From Alitta virens (Eukaryota > Annelida > Polychaeta > Phyllodocida > Nereididae): a stretch of 64,000 bases of DNA. Positions 1 through 12,014 of this stretch are shown here, piece by piece. The translations under genes and the position numbers were made by a program. Numbering within the stretch: position 1 is the first letter of the stretch; each line of letters begins with the position of its first letter. Where the stretch lies: positions 4,435,370 to 4,499,369 of the forward strand of contig OW028579.1 of the NCBI GenBank assembly GCA_932294295.1, read 5' to 3'. Below the pieces are notes generated by a model, which was not told the origin of the DNA, searched no databases, and was given only the letters and a program-made list of their open reading frames with translations.

Positions 1-196
1 TTCACACGTAATCGTCAGTATAACTTAAATGTGCCTTTTTCTAGCCAAACTGTCATTATAACACATGAACTGTTCAAGGAATTCTTACATTATAAAAGTA
101 ACTTTCACATCCTGATTTCAGGCCGAAGTGTACGAAGTAAAAGTTAGATAGTATAGCATAATTTATTCAATATTCCACTGCATTAGTAAGACTATA

Positions 197-340
197 TGGC
201 CAAATGTGCCACGTGCGTTTTCCATGCGTTTGGATAAACGCATGGAAAACGCATGGTTTTTACCTCATTATAATTAGCTAAAAACCATGCGTTTTCCATG
301 CGTTTATCTTTCTCATGGAAAATGCACGTGGCACAGTTGA
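197..340. mobile_element. palindromic MITE, copy 1
   Basis: The two ends are inverted copies beginning CCAAATGTGCCACGTGCG. Inside, the word TTTTCCATGCG and its complement alternate, so the left half and the right half can each fold into a hairpin and the whole can also fold end to end. A second copy lies at 52510-52652, which shows that it is a mobile family. There is no coding capacity. The right terminus here (GGCACAGTTG) has drifted from the left one. Superfamily is unknown; no clear target-site duplication is seen. Confidence 0.7.
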
Positions 341-549
341 CCCCAAACGTCGTGAGCAGCATTGGAATAACTGAAGGAGGTCACGTCGTATAAAAAATTT
401 TTTTAAAGTGATATCCTCACTAAAAATAATTTTAAACAAAGAGAAAGAGAGAGAAAGAAAACATTATATTATACGAATCGAATTAAGTAGTCTTTAATAA
501 GTTGAGGTTATGTTTTGTGTTCTCAATTTCAGGTTTGTACTATATTATG

Positions 550-869
550 ACCACCCTGGTGCAAAATTCACCAGTGTTCTTAATAGTGAGGTGGTCTTAA
601 TCACAAGGGTAATACAATGATAAAATAAAGTATGGTACAAATTGATGGTCTTGATAGCGGGGTGGTCTTTAATGGTGAGTCTGTTCTACTTTCGTAATTA
701 ATGGGTAATAATTATTTAACTTCTCAAGTGAATATTACATTAGAAATAGGCCATTTCTCACAGAAGAACATTATAATTTGAACTAGTTTCATTTCCAATC
801 TATTTTTAATTACCATTGAGTACATTTATTACCACCTCACCATTAAGACCACTGTGTAGTGAGGGTGGT
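550..869. repeat. inverted-repeat element
   Basis: The left end (ACCACCCTGG ... TTAATAGTGAGGTGGT) is roughly the reverse complement of the right end (ACCTCACCATTAAGACCACT ... GAGGGTGGT). A third partial copy of the arm lies near 660-680. This is probably a decayed foldback or MITE. No ORF and no clear target duplication. Confidence 0.4.
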
Positions 870-929
870 ATTTTTTTGTACCAGATCTAAATCTATAGAA
901 CACCTCTAACTTAAGATATCCTACTGCTC

Positions 930-1235
930 AAGAGGTACTTCTATGATCAGGTTTAAAAATTTATTGGAGGATTAGTACAGTTTTGTCATCACTTTCTGTG
1001 CATGCCCATATAAGGTAGTTCTGTAGCTGTGGCTCTATGACCAGTTTCAGCCGATTTCAGCCAAATATTGTTTACCAAATGTATGCAAAATGCATAAATT
1101 AACATTTTAGACATAAATAAATCGATAACCATGGTATTTTACTGCAATAAACAAGCTACACAACATGGGTCTTACAAGGGAATTGACCTGGCCTACATTT
1201 GACTGTTATTTAGTCCAAGGAAAGTTATCCTATAA
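930..1235 (+). repeat. dispersed repeat R1, copy 1
   Basis: About 300 bp here recurs in inverted orientation at 10335-10655. Shared blocks include CACTTTCTGTGCATGCCCAT, TAAGGTAGTTCTGTAGCT and ACCATGGTATTTTACTGCAA. The second copy lies directly 3' of a LINE fragment, so R1 may be a LINE 3' region, but I see no coding part here. Confidence 0.6.
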
Positions 1236-1240
1236 ATATC

Positions 1241-2370
1241 CTGCTGCAGTGGCCAAATGGTTTTGTCTGGTATGATTAAAAGTAGGGGTTGACATGTCAT
1301 TCATTTAAAGTAATTTTTCCATTTACAAAAAAAAAGCAACCAAAAAATCTTTATTCAGCACAATCTACAATAATCTCAAACAGCTTTTCTTGTTAATGGT
1401 GAAACGACAGTTCATTATACAGGTGCAGTTTGCACTCGGAATGACAGCATTTTCCATTTGGACGCACTGAGAGTATACCACCTGTCACACATTGAAAGAG
1501 TTTAGAAATGACTTTTATATTTAATTAAAATTTAAGTATTCAATGCTGTGACCCATATGTGTCAAATTATCAAAAAAAAACTTTTACAAATTTAATTTTG
1601 TGGTTTGTTGAATTTAACAGATCAGATAATTACGCCCTTTGAATAGAAGTTATTTGAAAAGAAAAGCAAAAATATTTCAATGGCCTAAATTTAAATGATA
1701 AAATTTCGCTGAGACAGTTTGAATAGCCTGTGCAAAGAAATACAGGAAACTCTTTATTTGTAATTTTCAGTTATTTAAATTGGTGCTTTTACCTTGTGCA
1801 CCAGATGTTTGATTCACCTAATATTTGAATAACATTAATAGATTTATACGATTTTTCATGCTCATAAATCATTCTCCACAGATTCAAAAGTTGTAGACCT
1901 CACTTCACCAAATTATAACATTAAAGATCTTTTTCAAATGTTTTTTTTAAAAACTAATCAAGATTGGTTTTACCTTATCAAACAGAAGAATGTTTTATGC
2001 AAAATGTGATTGATAGAGAATCATATATATTATCTCCTCCATATGTGCATATACATTCAGGTTATAGCCCATATATGAAAATTGAAAAAGAAATTTACAT
2101 ATCCCATACTGAAGCATGTAAATATATATGTAATCCTTAACTGTATTTATATGGTCATATATACATCTTGAATTGAACTGAACAGGGAGTAAATATATGA
2201 ATTCTTAAGAAAACCCAGCATATCACGAATTTTAATAGGATAATCGTAACAATCAGTTTAGCTCCATCTAGTCACCACTTCTCAATGTAAACATCAAAAC
2301 TAACATTTCATCAATGAATATATTGGATATCATGTCAATTATGATGTATATTACTATATATGTCTGTTCT
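1241..2370. other. AT-rich intergenic, nothing recognised
   Basis: AT-rich sequence with poly-A and poly-T runs. No ORF with a recognisable domain and no repeat that I could match elsewhere in the window. Confidence 0.5.
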
Positions 2371-2515
2371 GGCTGGTGGTGGTGGTGGATTAGGGCTTTA
2401 CGTCCTGTATTTCTGCCCCTGATGGGCTAATTAGGACAGGTAGGGACCATGGCAATGAGACGAAGGATGAAACAGCCATCCAACATAGGCTCGACCGGGA
2501 ACTGAACCCGGGACC
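2371..2515 (-). mobile_element. tRNA-derived SINE (head-truncated)
   Basis: Member of the window's main SINE family, in complement orientation. The tail begins at a GGT/GGTGG run and TTAGGGCTTTACGTCCTG. The body and box B (complement of GGTTCAGTTCCC) are present. The anticodon and D arms are missing; the copy stops at GGGACCCATG. It is diverged from the younger copies. Confidence 0.8.
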
Positions 2516-2519
2516 CATG

Positions 2520-3530
2520 TCTGTTCTGATTGTAAATATTGTGTGTTATTGTTTTAATATGCCATGTAATAAAGAAGAATTGAAACTTGCTTTTTATAGT
2601 GTAGTTATCTATCGACAACATGACATAGCCAAGCTTAGTATCGTGTTGTAATTACTGTATTATGAAAAATATATATATACTGAAACTAGATAAAGAATGT
2701 TTTTTATTTAATTTATGCATTTTGGAATTCAAGTCCTGACATTTTTATATTTGCCATTTTCTGCAATCATACTTTGGTTTCTTAAATAAAAAATACCAAA
2801 AAATCAAATAAAAAATATCAGACACTTTTGACTTTTACAAATATGTCGATTTTAATATAGCTTGAATACAGCAATTTATGACAAACACCAAAAACTTACT
2901 TGTGTATAAGTGAATATCAGCTATGCGTAATGAAAATAAAGCTTGAAGCACCTTGTTGCCTGATGCTGCACTAAAATACATATATAAGCTAGCTTCAAAG
3001 GTGTCATGCAAGGCCTAGAAATGTAGCCTGCGTCAGAAGTTGTATCATCAGCCCCCGACATGATATGGAGATATGTCATGTGACATACACTGTAATCTTT
3101 CTTTTGATGTTGCAATTTTTGGTGGAAAAGTCTGTTATAAATCATCAGAAATGGTGTCACAGCATGGCATTTGACATTTTGGCTTTCTACTGCCTTTGAT
3201 CAGTTATTTCATGATTATGCCAATAAAGCCAAGCTTCCGGATTCATGTACTGGAAAGCAAGTTTCATATGAGTGATAGTGAGGATTTTCAAAGACTGTCA
3301 GGGCCAAAAAATGTCTGATGGAATGCCACAGACCTACTGCTAAACTGTCGTTCCAACTGGACACTCAATTTATTGAAATTGTTTTACTTTCTTCCAAATT
3401 ATGATTATAAATGTTTATACTCCGTTGAGACTGTTTTCCTATTATTCTGACCAATGCAAACTGAACTGAAGTCTGGTCTTAGGTAATAAAGGCATACAAA
3501 CAATCAAACAATTTAGTATATATGGCTAAT
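2520..3530. other. AT-rich intergenic, nothing recognised
   Basis: No recognisable gene. Short open frames lack any domain signature, and no tRNA or repeat family was recognised. Confidence 0.5.
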
Positions 3531-3668
3531 GGAGTATGAGTTAGTTATATCCCTCATAATCGGGAGTTAACTAACATTTTTGTTGGTTATATCCCTCCAC
3601 CTTCGGTGTCGGGACATAACCAACCAAAATTTTAGTTAACTCCCTCCTATTCGGGATATAACTATTCC
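3531..3668. mobile_element. GGGATATAAC-type foldback element
   Basis: A long hairpin. The left arm, with GTTATATCCCTC and GGGAGTTAACTAAC, pairs with a right arm, with TTAGTTAACTCCC and GGGATATAACTA. The loop lies around ACCTTCGGTGTC. A related copy in reverse orientation is at 43841-43980, including its flanking TGTTTGATT block. Related hairpins occur at 9655 and 10032. Confidence 0.65.
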
Positions 3669-3783
3669 TTATTCAATCTTGATAGCACAAAAAAAAGGTT
3701 AAAATACACACGAATAAGTGCAATACAGACAATTAGTTGCAAACATTTACAGATTATTTTGCTGACTTGAATCTTGAATTTGA

Positions 3784-3927
3784 TATTATCACCAACTCAA
3801 ATTACTATGATTAGTTTAATTAGTATAGAAACCTGTGTTTGAGTAATCAATGGCCTATTATCACCAACTTAAATTACTATGATTAGTTAAATTAGTATAG
3901 AAACCTGTGTTTGAGTAATCAATGGCC
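3784..3927. repeat. 72-bp tandem duplication
   Basis: Two adjacent copies of a 72-bp unit beginning TATTATCACCAACT and ending GAGTAATCAATGGCC, differing at only a few positions. No coding content. Confidence 0.9.
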
Positions 3928-4257
3928 TAATTCAGCATGACAAAGTTCTAAGGTCATTTACTTAACTTGAATTTGCTATGTTTCAAATGTGTCCTACAGT
4001 AAGGTCATTGACCTTTGATGTGATTGCCCGTATTATATTGCCATGTCCACTTGATTGAGTGAGAACACCATTACTTTGTTACGGTGCCTGATGGAAAAGA
4101 CGGTCAACTGACCCAGTTTGGGTGTGTGTGGCAAATTAAGCTGGGCACTGGCTATCAGAAGGCATTGTAACATATCCACTTGTTATTCGGTCAATGTTTT
4201 TTTTCTCAAACAAAGCAAAACATTTACAGAAATCTTACTAATAGTTATATTTCCCAA

Positions 4258-4660
4258 ATATCTATCTATCTATCTGTCTATCTATCTATCTGTTTATCTA
4301 TTCATCTATCTGTTTATCTATCCATCTATCTATTTATCTATCTATCTATCTAACCGGTTACTTGTTTATTTTTTCATCTATCTATCTATCTATCTATCTA
4401 CCTATCTATCTGTTTAACTGTCTATCTATATGTCTATCTATCTATCTATCTATCTATCTGTCTATCTATCTGTTTATCTATCTACCTGTTTATCTATCTA
4501 TCTATCCATCTACCTGTTTATCTATCTATCTATCTACCTGTTTATCTATCTACCTATCTATCTGTTTATCTATCTATCTGTTTATCTATCTATCTATCTA
4601 TCTATTTATCTATCTATCTATATCTATCCATCTATCTATCTATCTATCTGTTTATCTGTG

Positions 4661-4700
<40 letters not shown>
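4258..4700. repeat. (ATCT)n/(GTTT) microsatellite, about 440 bp
   Basis: Long tetranucleotide tract of ATCT with frequent GTCT, GTTT and CATC interruptions. All forward frames are open here and give Tyr/Leu/Ser/Ile-rich strings, an artefact of the 4-bp period. Confidence 0.98.
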
Positions 4701-5764
4701 ATACTTACCTACTTGCCTACTTACTTATTAGCAGGCAAGGAAGTAGCAGTATGCTTTTGTTGACAGCCAAGACTTGCATTTGCCAGTTTATGACATCATC
4801 ATAGTCAGCCGCTGACATTCTATATAATTTTTCAATAATGTGTGCGCCTGGCAGATGCGTAAATTCAACTGATGCATTCAGCGTTGAGACCACAGAACAT
4901 CAGTTTCTGATATGAAATGGCATTCACATCATATCGGAAAACTAGTTTCATATCGCTACATATTGCCGTGTAAATGCTCTGGGTATATTCACAGCAGGTC
5001 TGTATGTACTATATTATTGAAGAGCCATAACCGTCTTTATTTATAAAATGTACTGTTTCATCTGTAGCTGAATGGGTAAATGCACCGTTTTCACCTGTTT
5101 TGTACAATTTAATCTGGTCACCAATACAATAATATGCAGCGGTGTTTACTAGAATTAAAGACTTTATATTCAATTTAAGATCGTAATAACTTAGAACGAG
5201 GATAGGTTATACAGGTTACAGTTTAGTAATAATATTTTTGTAATATTCACAGAAATTAATTGCAAAATAGGCACCATAAATAGCTGTAATTGACAAGAAA
5301 TGCAGAAACTAAAATTGCCTATCACCTGTCAGTGAGCCCATTTAGAATACATTAAAAATAAAAGAGTAATGTGAGTACAAACATGATATGACAATGACAC
5401 TGTTTTTATTGGCTCAAATAAGCTTTGTGCACTACTAAGGATAAAATGAAAGAATATCTGATGGAAAATATACATATATATTGTTTGCTCTGTGAAAATA
5501 TGTAGTAGATCACAGAAGGGCTGGCTCTTTACCTTATACACTACTGCAGAATTTCGACATATATGACAAAATGATTAATAATATAATTGATCAGAATAAG
5601 ATAGAGGGGGTTAATACATTGGGAATTTGCTGTTATACACAGACGACAAATATATAAAAGAGCACTAAAAAATTGTAAATAGGTCAATTTTTTTTTATTA
5701 GTTTTTTGCTCGGATATTATACTAAACATAGAACTTGGACAATGAATAAACTTCAATTTGCTAA
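4701..5764. other. intergenic, nothing recognised
   Basis: No domain-bearing ORF. The sequence is AT-rich with no repeat matched elsewhere in the window. Confidence 0.5.
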
Positions 5765-6193
5765 AGACCCAGTCTCACATAGCCGGTGAACCCGTAGCGA
5801 ACCCTTAGTATCACATAACGGTGATGTAACGTGCTTGCCAGTTCCAACCCGACGGCTACCCGTGGATGCCCGGCGATACCCATCGAGCAACACCTGGGAC
5901 TCGTGGCCAAGCCGGGAAACTCGGGCCCGGTAGCCGGAAGAGCTCACTCGGCAGATTACTCCTGGAAGCCGTCATTATTATTCCTACTACCCCTCGGCTT
6001 ACTCTTAGTGATCCGTAGAACCCGCCGAGTGACCCGTAAAACTGCTGAGTCACCCGTAGAACCCGCCGAGTCACCCGTAGAACCCTTTTTGCCACCAGAA
6101 TCCTTCGCCAACCCGGCAAAAAAAGCTGTTGCATAACCGTTATGTAATACTACGGGTTCACTACGGCAAAACTGGCTATGTGAGACAGGGGCT
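5765..6193. mobile_element. Harbinger-type MITE with TAA target duplication
   Basis: The termini are inverted repeats of about 60 bp: AGACCCAGTCTCACATAGCC at the left and the complement of AGCCCCTGTCTCACATAGCC at the right, continuing into GTGAACCCGTAG-like sequence. The element is flanked by TAA at 5762-5764 and 6194-6196, the 3-bp TWA-type duplication of PIF/Harbinger elements. The 429-bp interior is strikingly GC-rich against its surroundings and contains tandem GAGTCACCCGTAGAACCC-like blocks. Open frames on both strands come from this internal repetition and are not genes. The superfamily call is inferred from the target duplication and the end sequence. Confidence 0.8.
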
Positions 6194-6738
6194 TAAGACA
6201 TCCACTATTTCTGAGCATACCTGCAATATTCCAGAAAATGTTCACAAATCTAAATAGAATAAACTCCCAGTTAATAGTATGATTATTATGGAACTATATT
6301 CTTGAAAAGCCATAACCAAGATAACGCACAGTCTATAGGTTATTATTGGAAGCTAGCAAGATGTTGGTGGGTAAGTTTTTTTTTGTTTTTTCAAGAAAAA
6401 ACAACCAAAAAAACTATAAAATATTCTTTCTAAATTAAAAAAAATATATATATAGTTGATATACCGTATAACGATATGACATAGTGACGACTCTAGCATA
6501 AATTGAAAGTAAGATATATATCACAAATGAAAGAAAAAATATTTTATTAGTAAAACGAATAATCATCCATGCAAGTAGTTGATTAAAAAATAATAATAAA
6601 ATAAATAAACAAATCCATGGGCTTGTATACATAAAGGAAAATTAAAAAAACCAAAGATAGTACAGTATGAACTGTCACAAAAACAGCTCCTGTAGGATTT
6701 GAATGCTAAACGTTTTTGGCTGCCAAGGGTTCAACTTA
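6194..6738. other. AT-rich intergenic, nothing recognised
   Basis: Poly-A and poly-T rich, including a short hairpin-like TTTTTTCAAGAAAAAA around 6385. No gene signature. Confidence 0.5.
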
Positions 6739-7034
6739 CAGCAGTTTTAGAGCGAGCATGGACAGTTGCATCCTCAGAAAGACTGAATGATAGAATCATC
6801 CCAACATCTGGGCAATAAACTTGTTTTCACCTCTTCTGACCAAAGTTTACCCCCTTTTCTGTACAGTTGTAATGCTATTTCTGTATTCTTCTAGACTAAT
6901 GGTCAATGTAGACACAAGAAGTATTTTATGATAAGGACATTAGGAATGGGCCAGAAAGTTGGTCAATTACTTTACAACCTTTCTGATCTGTCTCTTTTAC
7001 CCCTGAACTGTCCATGCTCGCTCTAAAACTGCTG
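6739..7034. mobile_element. Tc1/mariner-like MITE, 296 bp
   Basis: Terminal inverted repeats of about 29 bp start CAGCAGTTTTAGAGCGAGCA, with the exact complement at 7006-7034. The dinucleotide TA flanks both sides (6737-6738 and 7035-7036), the Tc1/mariner target duplication. The interior is non-coding. The terminal repeats look nearly perfect, so the copy is not very old. Confidence 0.8.
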
Positions 7035-7501
7035 TATTGGAAAATGACGGTGTTCAACTTTTCTGGCCCCTTTGACCCACTTTCTGGAAGGGTGCTTTTT
7101 AACACTGTCCATCATCATATTTCTTACTAAATATGAGATTCACTCAATGATACTGTATAATATTCAAGATTATGGAGTATTTTAAGGTGTTTTTGATGAT
7201 GCTGAATCCATTGAGTCTGGTAAGATTTCGCAAAATGATAAATGGTGTCACGCTGCCATAGAATGGGCTCCAGGTTTTAGATCCCATAGAAGTCCTGCTG
7301 ACAGAGGCTAGACTCTGCAAATGAATGCTTCAGGCCTATTGCTGCCATTTATCACAAGGAGATTGGGTCTTTCAGGTCTTTCATAATACGTCACAAATTG
7401 TCAGTCATTACGTTGTAAGGCTTCCACACATATTCCAGTGTAGAAGTGTGTGAATGACAAAAGTGGAAGCCAATTAGGCAGCCGTATCAACCGATTTGTG
7501 A

Positions 7502-7738
7502 GACATATTAAAGCACAGATGACTGGTCTAGCAGTTAATTGAGCAACCATACCAACTCCACCACCCATTTATATGCCATATTAAAGCACAGATGGGTGGT
7601 CTAGCAGTTAATTGAGCAACCATACCAACTCTACCGCCCATTTATATGACATATTAAAGCACAGATGACTGGTCTAGCAGTTAATTGAGCAACCATACCA
7701 ACTCTACCACCCATTTATATGACATATTAAAGCACAGA
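7502..7738. repeat. 73-bp tandem repeat, about 3 copies
   Basis: Successive units share TCTAGCAGTTAATTGAGCAA and CCATTTATATGACATATTAA with a strict 73-bp period (AGCACAG at 7512, 7585, 7658 and 7731). The last unit runs into the 3' end of the LINE fragment that follows. Confidence 0.9.
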
Positions 7739-8195
7739 TTTATTTATGTATTCCAATATATTTTACATGGGTTGCATCATCAGCACAGCTGTTTTGCAGA
7801 TGGCCCATAAAAACAATATGTTATATAGTAAAATATAGTATAAAAAAACATTTAAAACAAAAGGCGTATAAAAACAGAAATATATAAAAGTAAGATTCAT
7901 AAAATAATTAAACTAAAATGTGGCGTTTCAAGGCATATTTAAAACCATTTAGGTTGTTTACATCCTTTAAACTTGATGGCAACAAATTCCATAAGATAGC
8001 ACCAAGATAACCAAAAGACCTCTCAGCAAACCGACTAGATACATGTGCCACATATACATTCATGGGGTGGCTTCTGGTATTGATACCATTGACATCACAG
8101 TTCATTACAATATTGTCACCTAAATAGGTAGGGGCCAGCCCATGTATGCACTTAAACATTAGAGTGATAGTGAAATACTGACATCTTTGTTTGAA
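7736..8195 (-). mobile_element. LINE 3' end: RT C-terminal tail and 3' UTR
   Basis: On the minus strand about 90 codons match the C-terminal region of jockey/CR1/L2-like LINE reverse transcriptases: MFKCIHGLAP, then RSHPMNVY, RFAERSFGYLGAILWNLLP and FKYALKRHI, ending in a stop at 7908. Downstream is a 3' UTR with GGGCCATCTGCAAAACAG and an ATAAATAAAT tail. The same 3' UTR, diverged, lies on the plus strand at 44733-44919 and 47440-47626. The 5' part is missing, as is usual for LINE insertions. Confidence 0.75.
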
Positions 8196-8370
8196 ATTCA
8201 GATGTTTGACATTCAGATGGGTGGTCCAGCAGTTAGATCATCAGCTAGTATTTGTTGCGTATAGCGTTCTAAACCCAGGCCAGGTATTCCTCTCACCAGA
8301 TATAATTATATGGTTTTGGGTTTAAAATCATATTTTAGCATGTACCTGTTGGTCATTTCAATTACTAAGA

Positions 8371-8438
8371 TTGTATCTTATCTTATCTTATCTTATCTTA
8401 TCTTATCTTATCTTATCTTATCTTATCTTATCTTATCT

Positions 8439-8467
<29 letters not shown>
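8371..8467. repeat. (TTATC)n pentanucleotide array
   Basis: About 19 near-perfect copies of the pentamer, immediately before a GATA array. Confidence 0.97.
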
Positions 8468-8469
<2 letters not shown>

Positions 8470-8477
8470 CTACGTGG

Positions 8478-8588
8478 ATAGATAGATAGATAGATAGATA
8501 GATAGACAGACATAGAGATAAAAATATAGATAGGCAGATAGATAGATAGACAGACATAGAGATAAATAGATAGATAGATAGATAGATA
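8478..8588. repeat. (GATA)n microsatellite
   Basis: Imperfect GATA/GACA tetranucleotide array, directly after the TTATC array. Confidence 0.97.
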
Positions 8589-8589
8589 T

Positions 8590-9654
8590 CCAAACCTTAA
8601 TATGATAGTCTGACTTTCCTTATAAGGTCATGTGGTCCTTTCTAGGTCAGGGGTCAGCCAAGGTCTCATTAACCGTTCATAAAATGCATGGTTAGAAGGA
8701 AATTTCAGTTCTTGCTTCTAAGGTGATTATCAGCCAGAAAGACAGACAGCTAGACAGTGCGACACACAGCTAGACAGCCTGAGAGACATCTTGACAGCGC
8801 GACAGACTGACAGACAGACGTTGTAAAGCACCAAAGTGACATTGCAAATAAGGCAGGAAAGATTGGACATAATGAAATGGGCGTTTTCTCCAAAGAGATT
8901 CTTTCTTACATAGTCCTCAATTCAGAGCAGACTGTATGGTTCGAAACACAGTAGTCATAAGACTTGGGCTCCAAAGAAAGAAAGAAAAAAACCACATGCT
9001 GTGAGTGTATAAGTTTAACATATTTTGTCACAATCTGTTTGTGTTTTGTTTGGGTTTTTTTTACTCGAACGAGAGATTTTGGTTTGCTTATACATATATT
9101 ATAGGTTGCTTATAGCCTAGATATTTGGATTTTTTTATCCAGATTCTAAACAATGCATTGTAGCATGCATGGTAGCAGAGGCATTTAATAACTTGCATGA
9201 CATTATTAATAACATTTCTTGGAAATCAGCGAGATTGTAAGTGCATAAAGGTACCTGCCTCCTGTAACCCACAATTTGTATGATTCATGCAAACATTTTT
9301 AATATCATTTGCCATAACTGGATATTTACTTGGAAAGGTAATATCATGTTTTCAGTGCATGGGAGGATATATGCAGCTTCACAGCTGTAATTATGATGAT
9401 GCCAAAGCTACCTACTGTAAGAAGTGTTTTTGGGAATAGGTATTTATGACATAACACATCAGATAATCTTATTATTGGCAATGAAATATTATATTGTTGC
9501 TGAATCCCTTAAGTAGATGTACTTTTGTGGGGAGTAAAAAGCTTGGTTAAATTCAGACAAGTGAGTCGTGAAGTATGACAATGATAATAGTTTTTGGTTT
9601 AAACATATCTTATCTTCTTTTATACTCAAAGTAGTCCCTTTTCTATTATTCTTT
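8590..9654. other. intergenic, nothing recognised
   Basis: GACAGAC-rich simple sequence around 8730-8820. No gene or repeat family recognised. Confidence 0.5.
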
Positions 9655-9695
9655 GCCGGGATATAACTGGCCAGTTTGGCATGTTATCTCCCGGC
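9655..9695. repeat. hairpin of the GGGATATAAC family
   Basis: GCCGGGATATAAC pairs with TGTTATCTCCCGGC around a 14-nt loop. Related in motif to the larger foldbacks at 3531 and 10032. Confidence 0.55.
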
Positions 9696-10031
9696 TTTGG
9701 AGCAGTAATATCATTCATGAACAATTGCTAACATAGGGATTAGCAAAAACACAGCAAATTAGATGTGCTCCAATGCAGAATTAATTCCTTAAGGTCTGCT
9801 TAGTTTAAAAGCACAACAAAGAGTAAATCCTCTTTAGGATTGTTTGCCTTAGCATTTGTTGTTTCTTGTTTGCTGTTGTTGTTGCATAGTTTCAACCATA
9901 TCACAATCTTCGCAAAATCAAATCATCCATGAAAATAGTCCCACAATTACAGCAAAAATATGGCATTATAATTGCGAAAAAGCCACTATTGAATGCGCAT
10001 TGGGTATAAGTCAGTTATACACCTTATACTC

Positions 10032-10115
10032 AGGATATAACATTCCAACGTGGGCAGTTAAATCCCTCGGCTTCGCCTCGGGATATAACTGCCCACATTG
10101 GAATGTTATATCCCT
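10032..10115. mobile_element. near-perfect foldback element
   Basis: Arms of about 38 bp pair almost perfectly: GGATATAACATTCCAACGTG ... ATCCCTCGG against CCTCGGGATATAACTGCCCA ... GTTATATCCC, with loop CTTCG. This is a compact GGGATATAAC-type foldback. An open frame across it is fortuitous. Confidence 0.75.
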
Positions 10116-10334
10116 CGTAATCTTGGTTAGTATAATGTGCTCTCTGACAACTGTACCAGACTTGTTTGAGCCTATTGTGATAGTAGATAGTAGATTGTGC
10201 TGAATAAAGATTTTTTGTTTTTGTAATGAGAAAAAATGATCATATTATTGACATGTAAACATTTATTTACCCAGAACTTTCAGCCCCCCCCCCCCCCCAA
10301 TATTAATCATACCAGAAACTCTGACAATTCCGAC

Positions 10335-10655
10335 ACTGCTGCAGGCTAGTAAAGCGCAACTTTCCTTGCATAGGTCACAGTCAAATGCAGGCCATGTGGT
10401 CAATCGCCTGTAAGACCCATGTTGTGTAGCTTGTTTTATTGCAGTAAAATACCATGGTTATGGATTCAATTATGTCTAACATGTTAATTTATGCATTTGG
10501 CATACATGTGGTAAATTATTTTGGCTAATATTGACTAAAACTGGTCATAGAGCAACCTAGCTACAGAACTACCTTATATGGGCATGCACAGAAAGTGATG
10601 ATGAAATTTTACCAATCTTCCAATATATTTGTAAACCTGATCACAGAATTACCAT
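10335..10655 (-). repeat. dispersed repeat R1, copy 2
   Basis: Reverse-orientation copy of 930-1235, with the same blocks (TACTGCAATAAAACAAGCTA, GCATGCCCATATAAGGTAGT on the minus strand). It follows, in the 3' direction, the LINE fragment at 10690-11215. A C12 homopolymer lies just outside, at about 10286. Confidence 0.6.
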
Positions 10656-10689
10656 CAACAAAAAAAAACAAAAAAAAAAAAACTGGATG

Positions 10690-11215
10690 AATAAACTGAT
10701 CTGTTGATGAACTATCAACAAATAGGCTAGGTTCTTTCTGGCGTAGTACTTAATCCATAAAGTCGGATTCTTTTCAGCATTTACTGTTATAAGCCACTTC
10801 TTTGCCCATTTATATATATTTGTGAGATCGGCATTAAAAGCATTGACTGTCTCCGACGTATTTGGGAATAAAGAGATACACATAACTCACTGACAGTAAG
10901 TTAACTGTAATATCGTTAATGTAAACTAAAAATAAATATGCTTGGAGGGAAAAGTTGAAAAGTTTACATAAAGGTGCAGCCAAGGGCAATGCTGTTTCTC
11001 TTAATATAATTACCAATTTCATCAGGGATCTACTCGGATCTAGCTTACACAGGATGTTCAATACTTCACAAGGCATAAACAGCATGTCGTTAATGACTAC
11101 AGCAGGGGCAGTAGGTTCACCTAATGTGTCGACTGGAAGTTCTTCAACAAGTTCACTTTTGTCAGCACTATCCGTTAAGACCAGTAGACCATCTCTTAGA
11201 AAGGAGTTAGTTCTA
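10690..11215 (-). mobile_element. decayed LINE reverse transcriptase fragment
   Basis: Minus-strand translation shows RT-like blocks in two frames: ILRETALPLAAPLCKLFNFS (the region before the RT fingers) joined directly to YINDI ... VSYVYLF, the sequence before the usual ADDT motif, then FNADLTNIYKWAKKWLITVN. The FADD catalytic box is broken and a stretch between the first two blocks is deleted. The upstream part (LTDSADKSELVEELPVDTLG) fits the linker ahead of the RT. It is non-functional. Confidence 0.7.
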
Positions 11216-11479
11216 GAGTGACCATAGCCAGAACCGATTGCATTAGATGCCTGTGGACAGGGGACTTGTAGCTAGAGTGACCACTACTGCTGAGGGATTT
11301 AGCCAATCTCCATTAATCTTCTGTGATATGTTTTTTTCTTTTCTCAACGAATGGCAGCTACTACATCCCTTCTAACACATACTGGAAGTTTAAGAAGTCA
11401 TTATGACTTTTTGTGCGTTTATATGTCGATCGCTATCATTCTTTTTTCCTTATTAATGATCTTATAATAGCTTTTTTTT

Positions 11480-12014
11480 TTTTGGTGTTATTTTGAATAG
11501 ACAAATGAGAATTACTCACGTAAATAGAGTTAAACCTCGAGGTCCAGGGATTCTCCATTTTGCAGGCGTGCCACTTCCGGCGTATTCAAAACGTAGGCAA
11601 GTCACGTGGTCGCTGATAGCCAATGAGGAATGACCATCGCTAATCCAGGCTGATTGTCCTATATAAACTCAATCCGTTGCCCTCTAAAAAGCATTCACCT
11701 TTTCTCTTCGCCCCACCCTCCATCCCTTTTTCTCTATTTTTTTAAAATTCTCTCTGCTTTTCATACTTATCTCCTATCTTATCTCACTGTCTCAACAGGT
11801 ACTTAAATAATTTTGCCTCAAAAATATGCTTGACACTCTGTACACGTGTGGGTGTCCACAGAGCAAAGCAGTATCAAGTTATTCAATTACATGTATGTTT
11901 CGTCTATCTGTGTGTCTATGTCTTGTCTTTATGTGTATGCTCAATAAAGCAATTGTATCAAAACCTAAAACAATCTGGGTCTCGTGTGTCTAACTGTTGA
12001 TTTCTGTTGTTACA
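11480..12014 (+). promoter_or_regulatory. possible solo LTR or orphan Pol II promoter
   Basis: CACGTG (11603-11608) is followed by a CCAAT box (11619-11624), a TATA box TATATAAA (11660-11667), a pyrimidine-rich stretch ending CAACAG at about 11797, and AATAAA (11943-11948). A promoter and a poly(A) signal within 300 bp is typical of the U3-R-U5 of an LTR. The sequence could end at TGTTGTTACA (about 12014). No partner LTR or target duplication was found, and the left edge is uncertain. It could instead be the promoter of a short non-coding transcript. Confidence 0.35.

Noticed and set aside
4118..4804. Overlapping Tyr/Leu/Ser/Ile-rich open frames of 99-133 codons
   Set aside because: Produced by the ATCT microsatellite, which is open in every forward frame.
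5831..6136. 101- and 92-codon frames on both strands
   Set aside because: They lie wholly within the GC-rich tandem blocks of the Harbinger MITE and have no domain.
9856..10203. 115-codon open frame
   Set aside because: It runs through the foldback at 10032-10115; the translation mirrors the hairpin.
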